Shown piece by piece: positions 10,811-21,944 of a stretch of 64,000 nucleotides of DNA; position 1 is the first letter of the stretch, and every line of letters starts with the position of its first letter. The stretch lies in the NCBI RefSeq assembly GCF_036898095.1, contig NC_090731.1, forward strand, positions 143,968,386 through 144,032,385, read 5' to 3'. Below the pieces are notes generated by a model. That model ran no database searches. It was not told the origin of the DNA and worked only from the letters and a program-made list of their open reading frames with translations. This DNA is from Palaemon carinicauda (Eukaryota; Arthropoda; Malacostraca; Decapoda; Palaemonidae). A program made the translations under genes and the position numbers.

Positions 10811-12677
10811 ATGTCCACCAGTGGGGGATGCCTAAAAAGTTGCGGGATCAGGTGGCAGCACCTTGGGGCCGATTCCTGGACGATTTCCGTAATCAGTCAG
10901 GGATATCGCGTCCCGTTCACAACATCTCTACCTCCCCTGACAGCGGATCCAGTGTCGTTGAGCTCCTTTGCCATGGGATCAGCAAAGGGGCAGGCCCTAC
11001 GGGCAGAAGTCGAGACCATGCTAAAAGAGGACGCTCTCCAGGAGGTCGTCGACGGTTCCCCAGGCTTCTTCAGTCGACTCTTTCTTGTAAAGAAGGCGTC
11101 TGGAGGCTGGAGACCAGTCATCGACCTCTCAGCGCTGAACAAGTTTGTCAAACAAACTCCATTCAGCATGGAGACGGCAGACATGGTCAGACTTGCAGTG
11201 AGACCACAAGACTTCATGTGTACACTGGACCTGAAGGACGCGTACTTCCAGATCCCAGTTCATCCGTCTTCAAGGAAGTACATAAGATTCAGCCTAGACA
11301 ACAAGATCTACCAGTTCAAGGTGCTGTGTTTCGGTCTCTCCACAGCACCTCAGGTGTTTACCAGAGTGTTCACCCTGATATCTTCGTGGACACACAGGAT
11401 TGGCATCCGTCTCCTCCGTTATCTGGATGACTGGCTGATCCTGGTAGAGTCGGAGTCGACCCTTCTTCGACACCGAGACAAGCTTCTGGAAGTTTGCCAA
11501 GATCTAGGGATCGTGGTAAACCTCGAGAAGTCTTCTCTGCTTCCAACTCAACGACTGGTATATCTAGGCATGATCTTGGACACCAATTTCCACATAGCCT
11601 TCCCATCAGACGACAGGATAGCAAGGCTGAGGAGGGTCGCAGACCCTTTCCTCAGACGAGAAGAACTTCCAGCCCAAGCGTGGTTACGTCTTCTCGGTCA
11701 TCTTTCTTCCCTGGCCCGTCTAGTTCCGAACGGCTGCCTCAGGATGAGATCCCTCCAGTGGCGGCTCAAGTCCCGGTGGAATCAAGGACTCGATTCTCCG
11801 GACGTCTTGATCCCTATGGGTCCTGCGGAACGGACGGACCTTCAGTGGTGGGTGACAGACGAGAACCTACGAAAGGGAGTGGATCTTCTCGTACTCCCCC
11901 CGGATTTGATGCTGTTCTCGGACGCCTCAAAGAAAAGGGGGGGGGGAGGCCCACGTTCTGAACCACAGGACCTCAGGCCTGTGGTCGGAATCAGAAAAGT
12001 GCCTCCACATAAATCTGCTAGAAATGGAGGCCGTATTACTGGCACTTATACAGTTCCAACAATACCTGGCGGGCCACTCCGTGGTGGTGATGAGCGACAA
12101 CACCACGGTAGTGGCTTACATCAACAGGCAGAGAGGTACCATTTCGTAGCAGCTATCCCATCTTGCAGTAGAGATACTGAGATGGACCGAAGTCCACTCG
12201 ATCCCACTATCAGCTCTTTTCATTCCAGGCAAGAGGAATGTGCTCGCCGACAGTCTGAGCTGGGCATCTCAGATAGTGAGTACCGAGTGGTCTTTGGATC
12301 GTCAAGTAGCCAACAAAGTCCTGACTTTGTGGGGTTCCCCGACGGTGGATCTGTTCGCGACAGCTCTGAATTTCAAGCTTCCGCTATACTGCTCCCCAGT
12401 CCCGGACCCCAAGGCACTCTGGCAAGATACCTTCCAACAACGGTGAGACAACATCGACGTATACGCCTTTCCCCCGTTCTTTCTGGTGAGGAGGGTACTC
12501 AACAAGACCAGAATATCGGTCAACCTTTCAATGACATTAATAGCTCCACTATGGCATCACGCAGAGTGGTTTCCGGACCTTCTGCAGCTCCTGACAGAAC
12601 TCCCGAGAGAACTCCCTCCACGACACGAGCTACTCAAACAACCACACGCCAACATCTTTCACAAAGCCGTAGCTTAG
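10811..12677 (+). pseudogene. DIRS element A ORF2: reverse transcriptase, RNase H, methylase-like domain
   Basis: The reverse transcriptase is well preserved: GADSWTISVISQGYRVPF, WRPVIDLSALNKFV, TLDLKDAYFQIPVHP, FGLSTAPQVFTRV, catalytic RYLDDWLIL and VNLEKSSLLPTQRLVYLG. RNase H starts with LMLFSDASKK, then breaks at a ten-G run (11937..11946). It resumes in the next frame with SDNTTVVAYINRQ and NVLADSLSWASQ, followed by methylase-like VDLFATALNFKLPLYCSPVPD. A TGA at 12445 and other stops follow. Because of the frameshift the ATG-10811 frame runs on into the recombinase frame. Confidence 0.9.
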
Positions 12678-13709
12678 CTACGACTTCACGCCTGGAGACT
12701 ATCCAGCATCTCCTCACAGAGAGAGGCTTTTCGCAACAAGTTGCTGAAAGGACGTCTGGACACCTGCGAAAGTCATCCGCAGGGGTCTACCAGGCGAAGT
12801 GGAAAGTTTTCTGTGGTTGGTGTCGTGGAAGGGGTATCTCTCCACTCGATGCCACTATTCCAGCAATAGCGGAGTTTCTTGTGTATTTGTGGGAGGAAAT
12901 GCGCCTTTCAGTCTCGGCAGTGAAAGGTTATCGCTCAGCCTTAAGTCTTGCCTTTAGGCTCAAAGGAATGAACATTTCTTCTTCGCTGGAACTTTCTCTA
13001 CTCATACAAAGCTATGAACTTGCCCTCCATGGAATGTGGTTCGAGTTCTCAGGTCTCTTAAGAGACCTCCCTTCGAATCATTACACTAGGCTTCTGATCG
13101 CCACCTGACATGGAAGACGGTGTTCCTACTCGCTTTGGCCTTGGCCAAGCGAGTCGGTGAACTTCATGGTCTCTCGTATGACATCGCCCATTCAAGGGGA
13201 TGGGGGGAGGTAACGTTCAGGTTCGTCCCTGAGTTTGTAGCTAAGACTCAGAATCTAGGAGTGCCGGACCCTCGGTTCGACTCTTTCCGGATTTCGAGTC
13301 TTCGTTCTGTAACAGATGACACAGACCATCTCCTACTGTGCCCAGTAAGGAGTCTGAGGCACTATCTTAAGAGAACAGCTGCAGTTCGTCCGCGGGTTCA
13401 GGCATTGTTCGTGAGCACCGGCAGGACGAAGAGAAGGGTCACTAAGAACACTATCTCAGCATGGATTTGCAGGGTTATCATTCCCTGAATCCTGACCCTC
13501 CTCTGTCACGTCGCCCTAGAGCACACGATGTCATGGGCATTGCTACGTCCCTGGCATTCAAGAAGAACTACTCGGTGACGCAGGTTTTACAAGCGGTGGT
13601 CTGGAAGCGCCAGACAACCTTCATAGCCCACTACCTGCAAGACGTGACCCTCAGGAGGCTTGATTCGTTCTCTATCGGCCCTATGGTGGCTGCACAACAG
13701 CTGGTTTAA
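12240..13709 (+). pseudogene. DIRS element A ORF3: tyrosine recombinase, catalytic Arg lost
   Basis: Recognisable from about 12680 (TSRLETIQHLLTERGF), with AGVYQAKWKVFCGWC, VSAVKGYRSALSLAF, then LALAKRVGELHGLS (first catalytic Arg), LLCPVRSLRHYLKRT, TKNTISAW, and FIAHYLQDV for the tyrosine. The His-x-x-Arg motif reads HDVM, so the second Arg is Met, against HDIR in element 1 and HDVR in F. Frameshifts occur near 13085 and 13465. It ends at 13709. The frame is open through the overlapping methylase region. Confidence 0.88.
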
Positions 13710-14198
13710 ACCTCAGGCTCCTTAATGGACAGGTAGCAGAAGGTTGAGGTCATTGTTACCCAGTTTTAGTCTGCATGAATGAAAAGGTATGCCTGGCCCT
13801 TATTCTTTTCTTCATTATACCCTCTCTTGGGGAAAGCAGCATCCTGGGTTCTCTGCACAGCTGACCTCGAACCACTGCAGGTAAACCATGTTCCCTTGTG
13901 CTCCTAATATTAAGATAATATTGTCACGTCCCCATACCATGACGAGGTGGTATTGGGTACGTCCTATCCTGGAATTCCATCTAAAGGGTTTCAGGTCAAC
14001 TTCCTAGGACGAGTCACACTTAATTCCTTCACACACAAGCTTACGTAGGCCGCGGTCCTTGCAGAGCAAGGCACTTGCGAGGTGCAGGGACTCCTTATCA
14101 CCGAGTACTATCACGCTCAGATACTGAGTCCCCGGGCAAAAAGCCAAAAGCCAGAACGGCTGGGGCTTACCACCGTACCTAAGGGTTAAGTCACCCAT
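13710..14198 (+). other. element A 3' untranslated region
   Basis: Non-coding spacer between the recombinase stop and the ICR. No gene or clear repeat was recognised. The equivalent spacer in element 1 is of similar length. Confidence 0.6.
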
Positions 14199-14291
14199 AT
14201 TAAATAGCGTGGTTTGTATTTCAGTTACGGAACAAATGACAAATTCGTAGATAATTTGTATTTTTCCTAACTATACAAACCTTAGCTATTT
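14199..14291 (+). repeat. element A internal complementary region (ICR)
   Basis: The first 39 bases (ATTAAATAGCGTGGTTTGTA..GGAACAAAT) are an exact reverse complement of the element's left end at 6692..6730. The remainder (AAATGACAAATTCGT..CTTAGCTATT) is the reverse complement of the right end at 14484..14543 with one or two mismatches. The two halves meet at AAAT, the shared core. This is the complete DIRS circle-junction template. Confidence 0.95.
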
Positions 14292-14341
14292 AATCAAACT
14301 TGCCCGCCAGCCCTGTCCCCCTGGAAGTCCTACCTCTAAGC

Positions 14342-14543
14342 AAAGTGAGCTAATCACAGGTGTGGGGGGGGGGGGTAGCAAGTTACCCCTCCCTACCCCC
14401 TCGCTAACTAGCGAGGGGGTAGTAATCCCTCGTTAAAATTCTAATGGCTCGTCATTTCAGCTACGCTGAAAGTAATAGTAATATTGAATAGCTAAGGTTT
14501 GTATAGTTAGGAAAAATACAAATTATCCACGAATTTGTCATTT
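14342..14543 (+). repeat. element A right terminal inverted repeat
   Basis: Pairs with 6692..6881. It holds the same double hairpin (G-run near 14366, then TACCCCCTCG..CGAGGGGGTA) and ends TTTGTCATTT. The outer 60 bases are longer than in the left arm, the usual DIRS asymmetry. Confidence 0.93.
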
Positions 14544-15947
14544 TAGATCGCTTATTTTGAGGAATTTACTATGCATTCTACAGCATCCTCTGCCTTTGGA
14601 AAGTTGAGTATTTAATCTTTACTTTGTATAATTTTAGTTCCTGTCTCACAGTGAAATTAGCATAATTTAATGTGTTTATTGGAGCAGAGCCGGTCACTGG
14701 AGGCGCCATTTTGAGACGCTGTCGTTCGTCATGCATGCTTTATTTAGTCAGCAGAACGATATTTCTGGTATTTAGCTTTAATGAATTATAGCTATTTAGG
14801 CAAAAATTATAATAGTGAAGATATGATCATGCAAATAGTTTTCCTCTTCCTAAATGTGTCGATCGTATACAAAAGAGTCTCGGTGATATAGGTAGCCGAG
14901 ATCTCGCCCTGCGCTAGGCTAACCTAGCCTATGCGCTTTAGTATACTTTCATATATTACCCCCGTTATCCTCGTGTATCGTTTTATCAATTCAACAGGAA
15001 ATGGTATATCTCCTAGAATTAATTATATAATTCGATACTCGTCTCCTTCGGAGATTTAAGGGTAAACCCTCCTTCCCTCAGAGTCGCCATGGGCGACAAC
15101 CCTATCTTGGTCTTGCCATAGAGTAGTACACTCCGGCTTGACTAGGCTAGTGTTTTCTGTCTTCCCCCCCTTGCCTGTGAGTATCCCGGCTTGGGTTTTC
15201 AACAGTAACTCAGAGTATTCAGTCTTTATGCCGACATCTGGGCTGCTGGGTGAGTACAGTAGTCACTCCCCTGCCGGCTTACAGTTGTTGACATAGGAGG
15301 CCTAGCTTCCCTAGTCCGCATCCGAAGTGGTAGTACGATGCCACTGCCGCTGCCACCTCCCTTGCTGTCTAGAAGACAAGTCTTGTTTCGGCAGACCCTA
15401 GGCTGAAGAATGGATATTCTTCTGCCGCCCAGGATGGCGCCGATATTGAACTAGTTTCAAATTGTGTTTGGAGATGGCAGGCAATCCTGCCGCCTTCTCC
15501 CGACACAACATACAAGACTCTTTCACTGCCCCTCTCTGTCCTTTAGCGATAGCCTAGCCATCGCATGTCTGTGACCGGTGTCATACAATCTCCCCGCGTG
15601 CCAGGTAGAACGTGGCGCCGGTCGGGCTCGTACATAGGTGGCTTGATAACCGCTCCGACTTTCCCCTACGGACACAAGGCTCGGGAAAGGTTGTGCCGGC
15701 CATGACGGCTCCTGGTGGGAGACCCTTTTGTCTTTGAGTGTTCTTCAGTCCTCCCTTGGACTGCCATCCCTATCCCTGAAACCGGCAGTAGCCGGCAATA
15801 GTTCTTGTGGCTGGATGGAAGCTAGAATGATTCGTTCCCCCCTTCCATTTTAACCCTCATTCTGGAGGAAGGCAGTGGGTACAATAATACCTACACCCTT
15901 ATTTATTGTATTGAAAACTACATTAATAAGGTAGCCCTTCACACCAT

Positions 15948-15948
<1 letters not shown>

Positions 15949-15978
<30 letters not shown>
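15949..15978 (+). repeat. CT dinucleotide repeat
   Basis: About 15 CT units in the element B leader. Confidence 0.95.
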
Positions 15979-15982
<4 letters not shown>

Positions 15983-16529
15983 GCTAGTGCTGTCAGGTAC
16001 TATGCTGCCAGCTGGACCGGTGCCGCCAGGTACTATCCAGACGGCAACATGGCGGCTGAACTACAGTATATGCTTATACAGTAGCCAGTATTTCTGCAGT
16101 ATTGTACATACTACAGGCAGAAAACTATAGTATATATTATACAGTAGTTTATATTTCCAACATACCCTGTGTATCCTTTCACAGTCTATTGTTGAGACCA
16201 AATTTACATTGAAGTGAAGTATTCCTTCAATATACTGATGAAAGTCATTAGTTCATAATTTACCCTACAATATTAATACTTTCTGAAAGGGTCAGTGCTA
16301 GTATGCACTAATCTAACACTAGAGGTTAGAACCCTTCTCTTTTGATTTTCCTTTAGTAGGAAATTCTAATATAATATTGGGGGAGGTCACAGCAATTGGT
16401 TGGACAGGAGACACAATTATGTGTCTTTCCTATTTCCTTTTAGCTTACTATCCTAAGCTATAATGGTTAAGTTACCAAAACATTTATTGCATGTAACTTA
16501 ATTATCAAGTGTGATAAATAACAAATACT

Positions 16530-16553
16530 CATTTCCTTTTCCTTTCTTTACAG
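16530..16553 (+). promoter_or_regulatory. splice-acceptor-like tract before element B gag
   Basis: ATTTCCTTTTCCTTTCTTTACAG, a near-ideal polypyrimidine tract with CAG, ends exactly 12 bases before the gag ATG at 16566, the same distance as in element A. A spliced leader is inferred, not shown. Confidence 0.55.
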
Positions 16554-16565
16554 GAGGAGCCAAAA

Positions 16566-18529
16566 ATGAAGTGTGAGGTGATCTACTGTAACCACAAGAG
16601 TAGAAATTTTTGTGGTCACACTATGTGCAGGTCTCATGCCGCCTGCGCCATTACCACTGAAACCTTACGGTACTGGGACCCCCAGAACTGCAACGTCTGC
16701 TCGACCATGATGGCCGAAGGTTTCGGCGACCCCAAGTCAACGGAGTCGAGGGATACAGCACGCGAGAAGCTTCGCAAATGGGTACTAGGGTTCCAGAAGA
16801 ACTCTCCGGGACCGTACCTTTCAAACGACAGGATGCGTAGTTTGCTGTTTCCCAAAGCGGGTAATGAAGCCGTCGTGCCCCAGCCACGACCCGGGCCTCC
16901 CTGCGTCCAGATCGCAGTTGAGGCGGACGTCAGTGAGGCGATGCAAGGCATGGACATCCACCAGGAGGAAAGGATGTCCGAAGTGTCCAGGGACACAGAG
17001 AAGGATCTCCTTAGGGACGATCCAGAGGAAGAGTCTACTCTACCTCCCGGAGGAGAAGAGGACGTTGATTCGTCAGAAGTGGAGGAGTCCCTTCCGCCCG
17101 TGCCGGCACCAGAGCCGACACCATCTACGTCTTCAGCTCCTATCCCTCCATTGGACGCCATGGGTCAGGCAGTTTTGGCCCATATTACCACTCTGATGGA
17201 CAATCTTTGCAAGGAGAGCGAAGCACGGGAAGCGAAGCTCACAAGAGAGCTCTGCGAAGCGAGACGGACCGCCGCCTCCTGAGGGTCTTACAAGCGACCC
17301 AGAGTTCAAGATCTGCCAACCTGCTCCGAGACCAATCCCTGGAGGTATGCCGAGTACATGCCTATAACCAACGGCAAGCTCTACGTCTCAGAGAAGATTG
17401 GAGCCGTCCCCCTGGATGACATCCAGTTCCGGCCGAGCTTCAACGCTTACTCTTGACTGCTTCATTCGACTGAAGCATGAGCCAGCGTCTAAAGAGGAGA
17501 CGGAACCGAAGGAGGTCATGGTTTCCACCACGACAAGGCACAGGCTCTCTTTACGAGCAGCCTGAAGAAGGCGGGTTATACCAACTCGCGAGTTTCTGCA
17601 TTGAGCAAGAAACACCCTACCTTTCTTGCTCCGGCTTCAAGAGCCTTCCCCTTTACGTCGAAGGCATTCCAGTCTGTTGCCAAGGCAGTTGAGGCAGGCA
17701 AACCATGCCCTAAACTAGAGGAGTGTAGGCCTCTATCGTTAGCCCTGCCCACGGATGAGAAGGAATGGAAGGAAGTCGTCCTAACCTTCTCAGTAGGAAA
17801 GCTTGATGCCGATATCGCGGGACAGCAGTTCAGGGAGAACCTCCCTAAGCTGTCGTACTTCCTCTTGCAAATGGAGCAAGATATAAAAGAGAGGCTTGCC
17901 GCCTCCCTGTCCCTCCAGAACTGCATAGAGATGTGTGCAGGCCACAACAGCACCCCAGACCTGCTCATGGTCCTGGCCAAGATGCATATGGCCACCTTAG
18001 TAAAGGACCTGTACGCCTTCATGAAGGCTAGGAGAGCCTGTAGGGAGTTCGTGTTTGCTGCTGTGACAGTGAAACACGAACCCAGGAAGTTGATTTCTTC
18101 CAACATCTGGGGTAAGGACCTCTTCCTGAAAGAAGTGGTCTAAGAGGTAGTCGAGAAAGCCGCCACGGAAATAGGAACCTTCTCCAGAAGTGGGGCATTT
18201 CTTCAAAGAGGAAGACTTCCCCGGATGCGGGTCCCCAACTAAAGCGGAAGTCAATGAAGCGAAGACTACCTTCTCGGCCTCATCAGCAACATCCTACAGT
18301 CACCATGACCGAGATACCCCAAGTGGTTGCTCAACCACAGACCACCTTCCAAGTAGTGCCTCAACAGCTGGTTGCCCAGTCACCAGCTTTCAACCCAGGG
18401 TTTGAGAGGCAAACTAATGCCTTTCGTCCGAAAGGAAGAGGTTCTCGACGGGGCTCCTCAAGACACCCCTCCCGAGGCAGGGGAGGACGCGGTCAAGGTG
18501 ACAAACCCTCCGGACCACCTAAGCAATGA
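16566..18529 (+). pseudogene. DIRS element B gag (ORF1), broken
   Basis: The N-terminus is Cys/His-rich: CEVIYCNHKSRNFCGHTMC, then CNVCSTMM, a probable zinc-binding fold unlike that of A or D. An acidic Ser/Pro-rich linker follows, then TLMDNLCKESEAREAKLTREL, probably helical. After stops at 17280 and near 17456-17491 the frame resumes at 17601 with a conserved helical block (WKEVVLTFSVGKLDADIAGQ, LPKLSYFLLQMEQDIKERLA) ending at 18143. The basic tail GRGSRRGSSRHPSRGRGGRG sits in another frame and stops at 18529, overlapping ORF2, which is in its +1 frame. No close family name recognised. Confidence 0.8.
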
Positions 18530-20312
18530 GATGATTCAGGTAGGAGAGAGACTCCAACACTTTCGAGATCGTTGGACCTTCGATCCCTGGGCCCACAGCC
18601 TAATAAAAAATGGACTAGGATGGAAATGGAATACGTCTCTACCTTCATTTCCTCAATTCTTCCAACACTCCACCCCCTTACTGGAAGAATATACCTTAGA
18701 ACTCTTGAGCAAAAAGGTTATAAGGAAAGCAAAGTCCATCAAATTCCAGGAAAGGCTGTTTTGTGTTCCCAAGAAGGACTCGGACAAACTCAGAGTCATT
18801 CTAGACTTGTCGCCACTCAACAAGTTCATCGAGAACAACAAGTTCAGGATGTTAACCCTTCAACACATAAGGACCCTGTTACCAAAAGGGGCGTACACAG
18901 TCTCAATAGACCTGGCAGATGCTTACTGGCACCTCCTACCTAGGATTCAAGTTACAGAAGACAAAGTATGTCTTCAGTGCCATGCCCTTCGGACTAAACA
19001 TAGCCCCAAGGATCTTCACGAAACTTGCGGATGCAGTCGTACAACAACTACGCCTAGAAGACGTTCAGGTAGAAGCGTACCTGGACGACTGGCTGGTGTG
19101 GGCAGCATCCAAGACTGCTTGTCTGCAAGCATCCAAGAAAGTGATCAAATTCCTGGAACATCTGGGATTCAAGATCAACTTCAAGGAGTCTCGACTCTCT
19201 CCAGCTCAGGAGTTTCAATGGCTGGGAATCCATTGGAACTTGAAGTCACACCGCCTTTCTATTCCACCAAGGAAGAGGAGAGAGATTGCGGTGTTTGTCA
19301 AGAGATTACTGAAATCCGACAGGATATCAAGATGCCAACAGGAAAGAGTACTGGAGTCTCTCCAGTTTGCAGCAGTAACAGACCCAGTGCTAAGAGCAAA
19401 GCTGAAAGATGCGTCAGGAGTCTGGAGAAGATACGCATCAAACGCTCGAAGAGATCTACAAAGACCGGTACCGACCTTACTACGATCACTTCTCAAGCCG
19501 TGGTCGAAGGTCACGAGCCTAACAAGGACCATTCCCTTACAATCACCTCCCCCATCGGTGACCATCCACACGAATGCCTCGACGGAAGGACGGGGAGGTC
19601 ACTCCCATCAAAGAAAAGCCCAAGGGACTTGGTCATCCCTGTTCAAGACCTTTCACATCAATATTCTGGAGGCCATGGCAGTCCTCTTGACGCTGAAAAA
19701 ACTATCCCCTCACAGATCAGCCCACATCAGGCTGGTCTTTGACAGTGAAGTGATAGTGAGATGTCTGAACCGACAAGGCTCGAGATCGCCCCATATCAAC
19801 CATGTGATGTTAGCCAGCTTTCGTTTAGCGAAAAAGAAGAGATGGCACTTATCAGCAGTTCACCTACACGCCTACAAGGGTTCCGCAGTGTTACAGCGGA
19901 CGCTCTATTCAGGCTAAAGCCGATAGAGTCAGAATGGTCCCTAGACGCAAACTCATTCTCCTTCATCTTGGAACAAGCCCCGGAACTGCAGATCTACCTC
20001 TTCGCGACAAGCGACAACAAGAAACTACCTCGATATGTAGCCCCATACGAGGACCCTCTGGCAGAGACGACGGACGCCATGTCCCTCGATTGGAACAGTT
20101 GGACCCGGATCTACCTGTTTCCTCCAACCAATCTCCTGCTGAAGGTCCTCAACAATCTGAGATCCTTCAAGGGAACTGCAGCACTAGTGGCCCCCAAGTG
20201 GCCCAAGAGCAATTGGTTCCCTCTGGTGATGGAACTGAAACTGAGGCTGGTCCCTCTACCGAACCCAGCTCTTTCTCAACTGGTTCAGAAGTCGACTGTA
20301 ATTCAGCCTTGA
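18372..20312 (+). pseudogene. DIRS element B ORF2: reverse transcriptase, RNase H, methylase-like domain
   Basis: Frame 0 from 18372: WTFDPWAHSLIKNGLGWKW, LFCVPKKDSDKLRVILDLSP, SIDLADAYWHLL. A frameshift near 18935 moves it to frame 1, with AMPFGLNIAPRIFTKLAD, catalytic YLDDWLVWA and NFKESRLSPAQEFQWLGI, then degenerate RNase H (VTIHTNASTEGRGGH, HINILEAMAVL, RLVFDSEVIVRCL). A second frameshift near 19875 returns it to frame 0 for ADALFRLKPIESEWSLD and the methylase-like IYLFATSDNKKLPRYV. The sequence is clearly diverged from A/C/D, so B is a separate family. Confidence 0.87.
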
Positions 20313-20973
20313 CTAGACCTCTTCTATACGCCTTCCAGGTGGACCTGGCGAACGAAATCTTTAACAAGATCCTGAAGGCATGCGCTAGACTTAAACCTGC
20401 AGCCCCTCCGAAGCCCATTTCATGGTCTCTGGACAAAGTCTTACACTATGCTTCAGCCTTGAACAATGAAGATTGTTCTCTTAAGGATCTAACCCAAAAA
20501 GTGATTTTCCTGTTCGCTATAGCCTCAGGTGCTAGAGTTAGTGAAATAGTAGCCCTATCAAGAGACGAGGGCCATATTCAGTTCACAGAAGTGGGAGAAT
20601 TGAATCTCTTTCCTGATCCTACCTTTCTCACCAAAAACGAGCTACTCACCAAAAGGTGGTGTCCCTGGAGAATCTGCTCTGTGAAGGAAGATGTCCAGTA
20701 GAGTGTCTAAAGGTCTATCTTCGAAGAACTTCAGACTTCAGGGGAGGACAGCTCTTTAAAGGCGAAACCTCAGGATCGAACTTATCCCTAAAACAACTGA
20801 GGGCGAAGCTCACCTACTTCATTTGCAGAGCTGATCCTGATAATACACCCGCAGGTCATGATCCGAGAAAAATTGCTTCCTCACTGAACTTTTTTCAGTA
20901 TATGGACTTTGAGCGTCTTCGCTCATACACTGGTTGGAAGTCCTCCAGAGTGTTTTACAAACATTATGCGTAG
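20313..20973 (+). pseudogene. DIRS element B ORF3: tyrosine recombinase, N-terminus short
   Basis: The catalytic domain is readable: KPISWSLDKVLHYASAL, FLFAIASGARVSEIVALS (first Arg), FPDPTFLTKN, then after a frameshift near 20680 PVECLKVYLRRT, PAGHDPRKIASSLNFF (His-x-x-Arg), and RVFYKHYA ending at 20973 (tyrosine). The N-terminal core-binding domain expected between 20310 and 20400 is not recognisable and may be deleted. The frame (-1 relative to ORF2) is open from 19934. Confidence 0.82.
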
Positions 20974-21765
20974 CAAGTGCACAAAATCAAACATTATGTG
21001 GTGGCGGCAGGTAGTGTGGTGAAACCTATCGTCTAGTGCTGCGATGAACAGTGAATTGATTGGGACTCTCAATTCGGGTGAAAAGATGTTGACACTTTCA
21101 AGTGCAATATCCTTTTATGTGAGTGTCACCCTGGTGACACTAGAACTGTTCATTCTTTCAGGTGCAGAATTATACAAATGACACTTGTGCCATGTGTACA
21201 TTGTACACAGTGTTGATAGTATCCAACATTTACAGTAAAAATTATTTTGATAATTTTCTCAACTGTTGTGAGTGGCATTAACCCTTTTCTTCCATTTCAG
21301 GTAGAAAAACATTGTCTGTATATGTTGAATGTATAATTATCTTTTATGTTATATTACACATGTTATTCCATTTACTCATTTAACTTAAATACAGTAAATG
21401 ACTAAAAGTGTAATTGCGTCCTATTTCGCCCCACAAGTAGCAAAAATAAAACATAGCCGGAGTTCTTTTACTTATTTTCCTAAGTAAAACTCATACTTAT
21501 TGTACTGTTGTATATGAACAAATAGATCTGGTTGATACTTATATTTGTTCTTACACATATACAAACCTTGAGGTTTTATTGTCTAGCAAGACACTTCCCT
21601 GCAGGGGGCAGGAAGCCCTAACATTGTTCCATGATTAGCGGTAATGACGTATAACGGTATCGTCATATCTCTCAGTGGTCTGGATGACCATATAAAAGCT
21701 AACCCAAGGTTGAGGCAGTTATACAAACCCACAGACACAGTACTTTCAAGTAATTCTCTGGTTAA
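20974..21765 (+). other. element B 3' untranslated region
   Basis: AT-rich, with no gene seen. It includes GTGACACCCTGGTGACAC-type short inverted motifs near 21122 and leads into the ICR. Confidence 0.6.
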
Positions 21766-21861
21766 CTTCCATCAGGACAACATGGCGTGAGCCCAAAAAA
21801 CGTATTTTGAGGCAAAGCGAAAAATCTATTTTCGTGTGAGATGGCCATGTTGTCCTGATGG
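21766..21861 (+). repeat. element B internal complementary region (ICR)
   Basis: The first part (CTTCCATCAGGACAACATGG..GAGCCCAAAAAACG) complements the left end at 6325..6361. The second part (ACGTATTTTGAGGCAAAGCG..GATGGCCATG) complements the right end at 22235..22299. The halves join at AAAAACG, identifying the element ends. Confidence 0.9.
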
Positions 21862-21944
21862 ACCCACCCTCCTTTTCTAAGAAAAGGCTTAGGTAATAAT
21901 CCCTCCCAAAACTACTATATCTGTAGCACCATGCTCAATGCTAC

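Larger units (their letters stand above)
6692..14543 (+). mobile_element. DIRS element A (nested inside element B)
   Basis: Complete 7.85 kb DIRS1-like element with both ITRs, an ICR matching both outer ends, gag, ORF2 and ORF3. The left end is ATTTGTTCCGTAACTG and the right end TTTGTCATTT. Both share an ATTT core, and removing the element restores an uninterrupted element B sequence at CTAGTATTTTAGATCG. No target-site duplication is needed, as expected for recombinase-mediated insertion. All genes are damaged, so it is not autonomous. Confidence 0.93.
14544..16565 (+). other. element B 5' region resumed (untranslated)
   Basis: Element B sequence continues after the A insertion and runs to the gag ATG without a convincing gene. 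It includes a CT microsatellite (15949..15978), two copies of CAGGTACTAT near 15995 and 16028, and a pyrimidine tract with CAG just before gag. A long 5' untranslated leader is likely. Confidence 0.6.
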
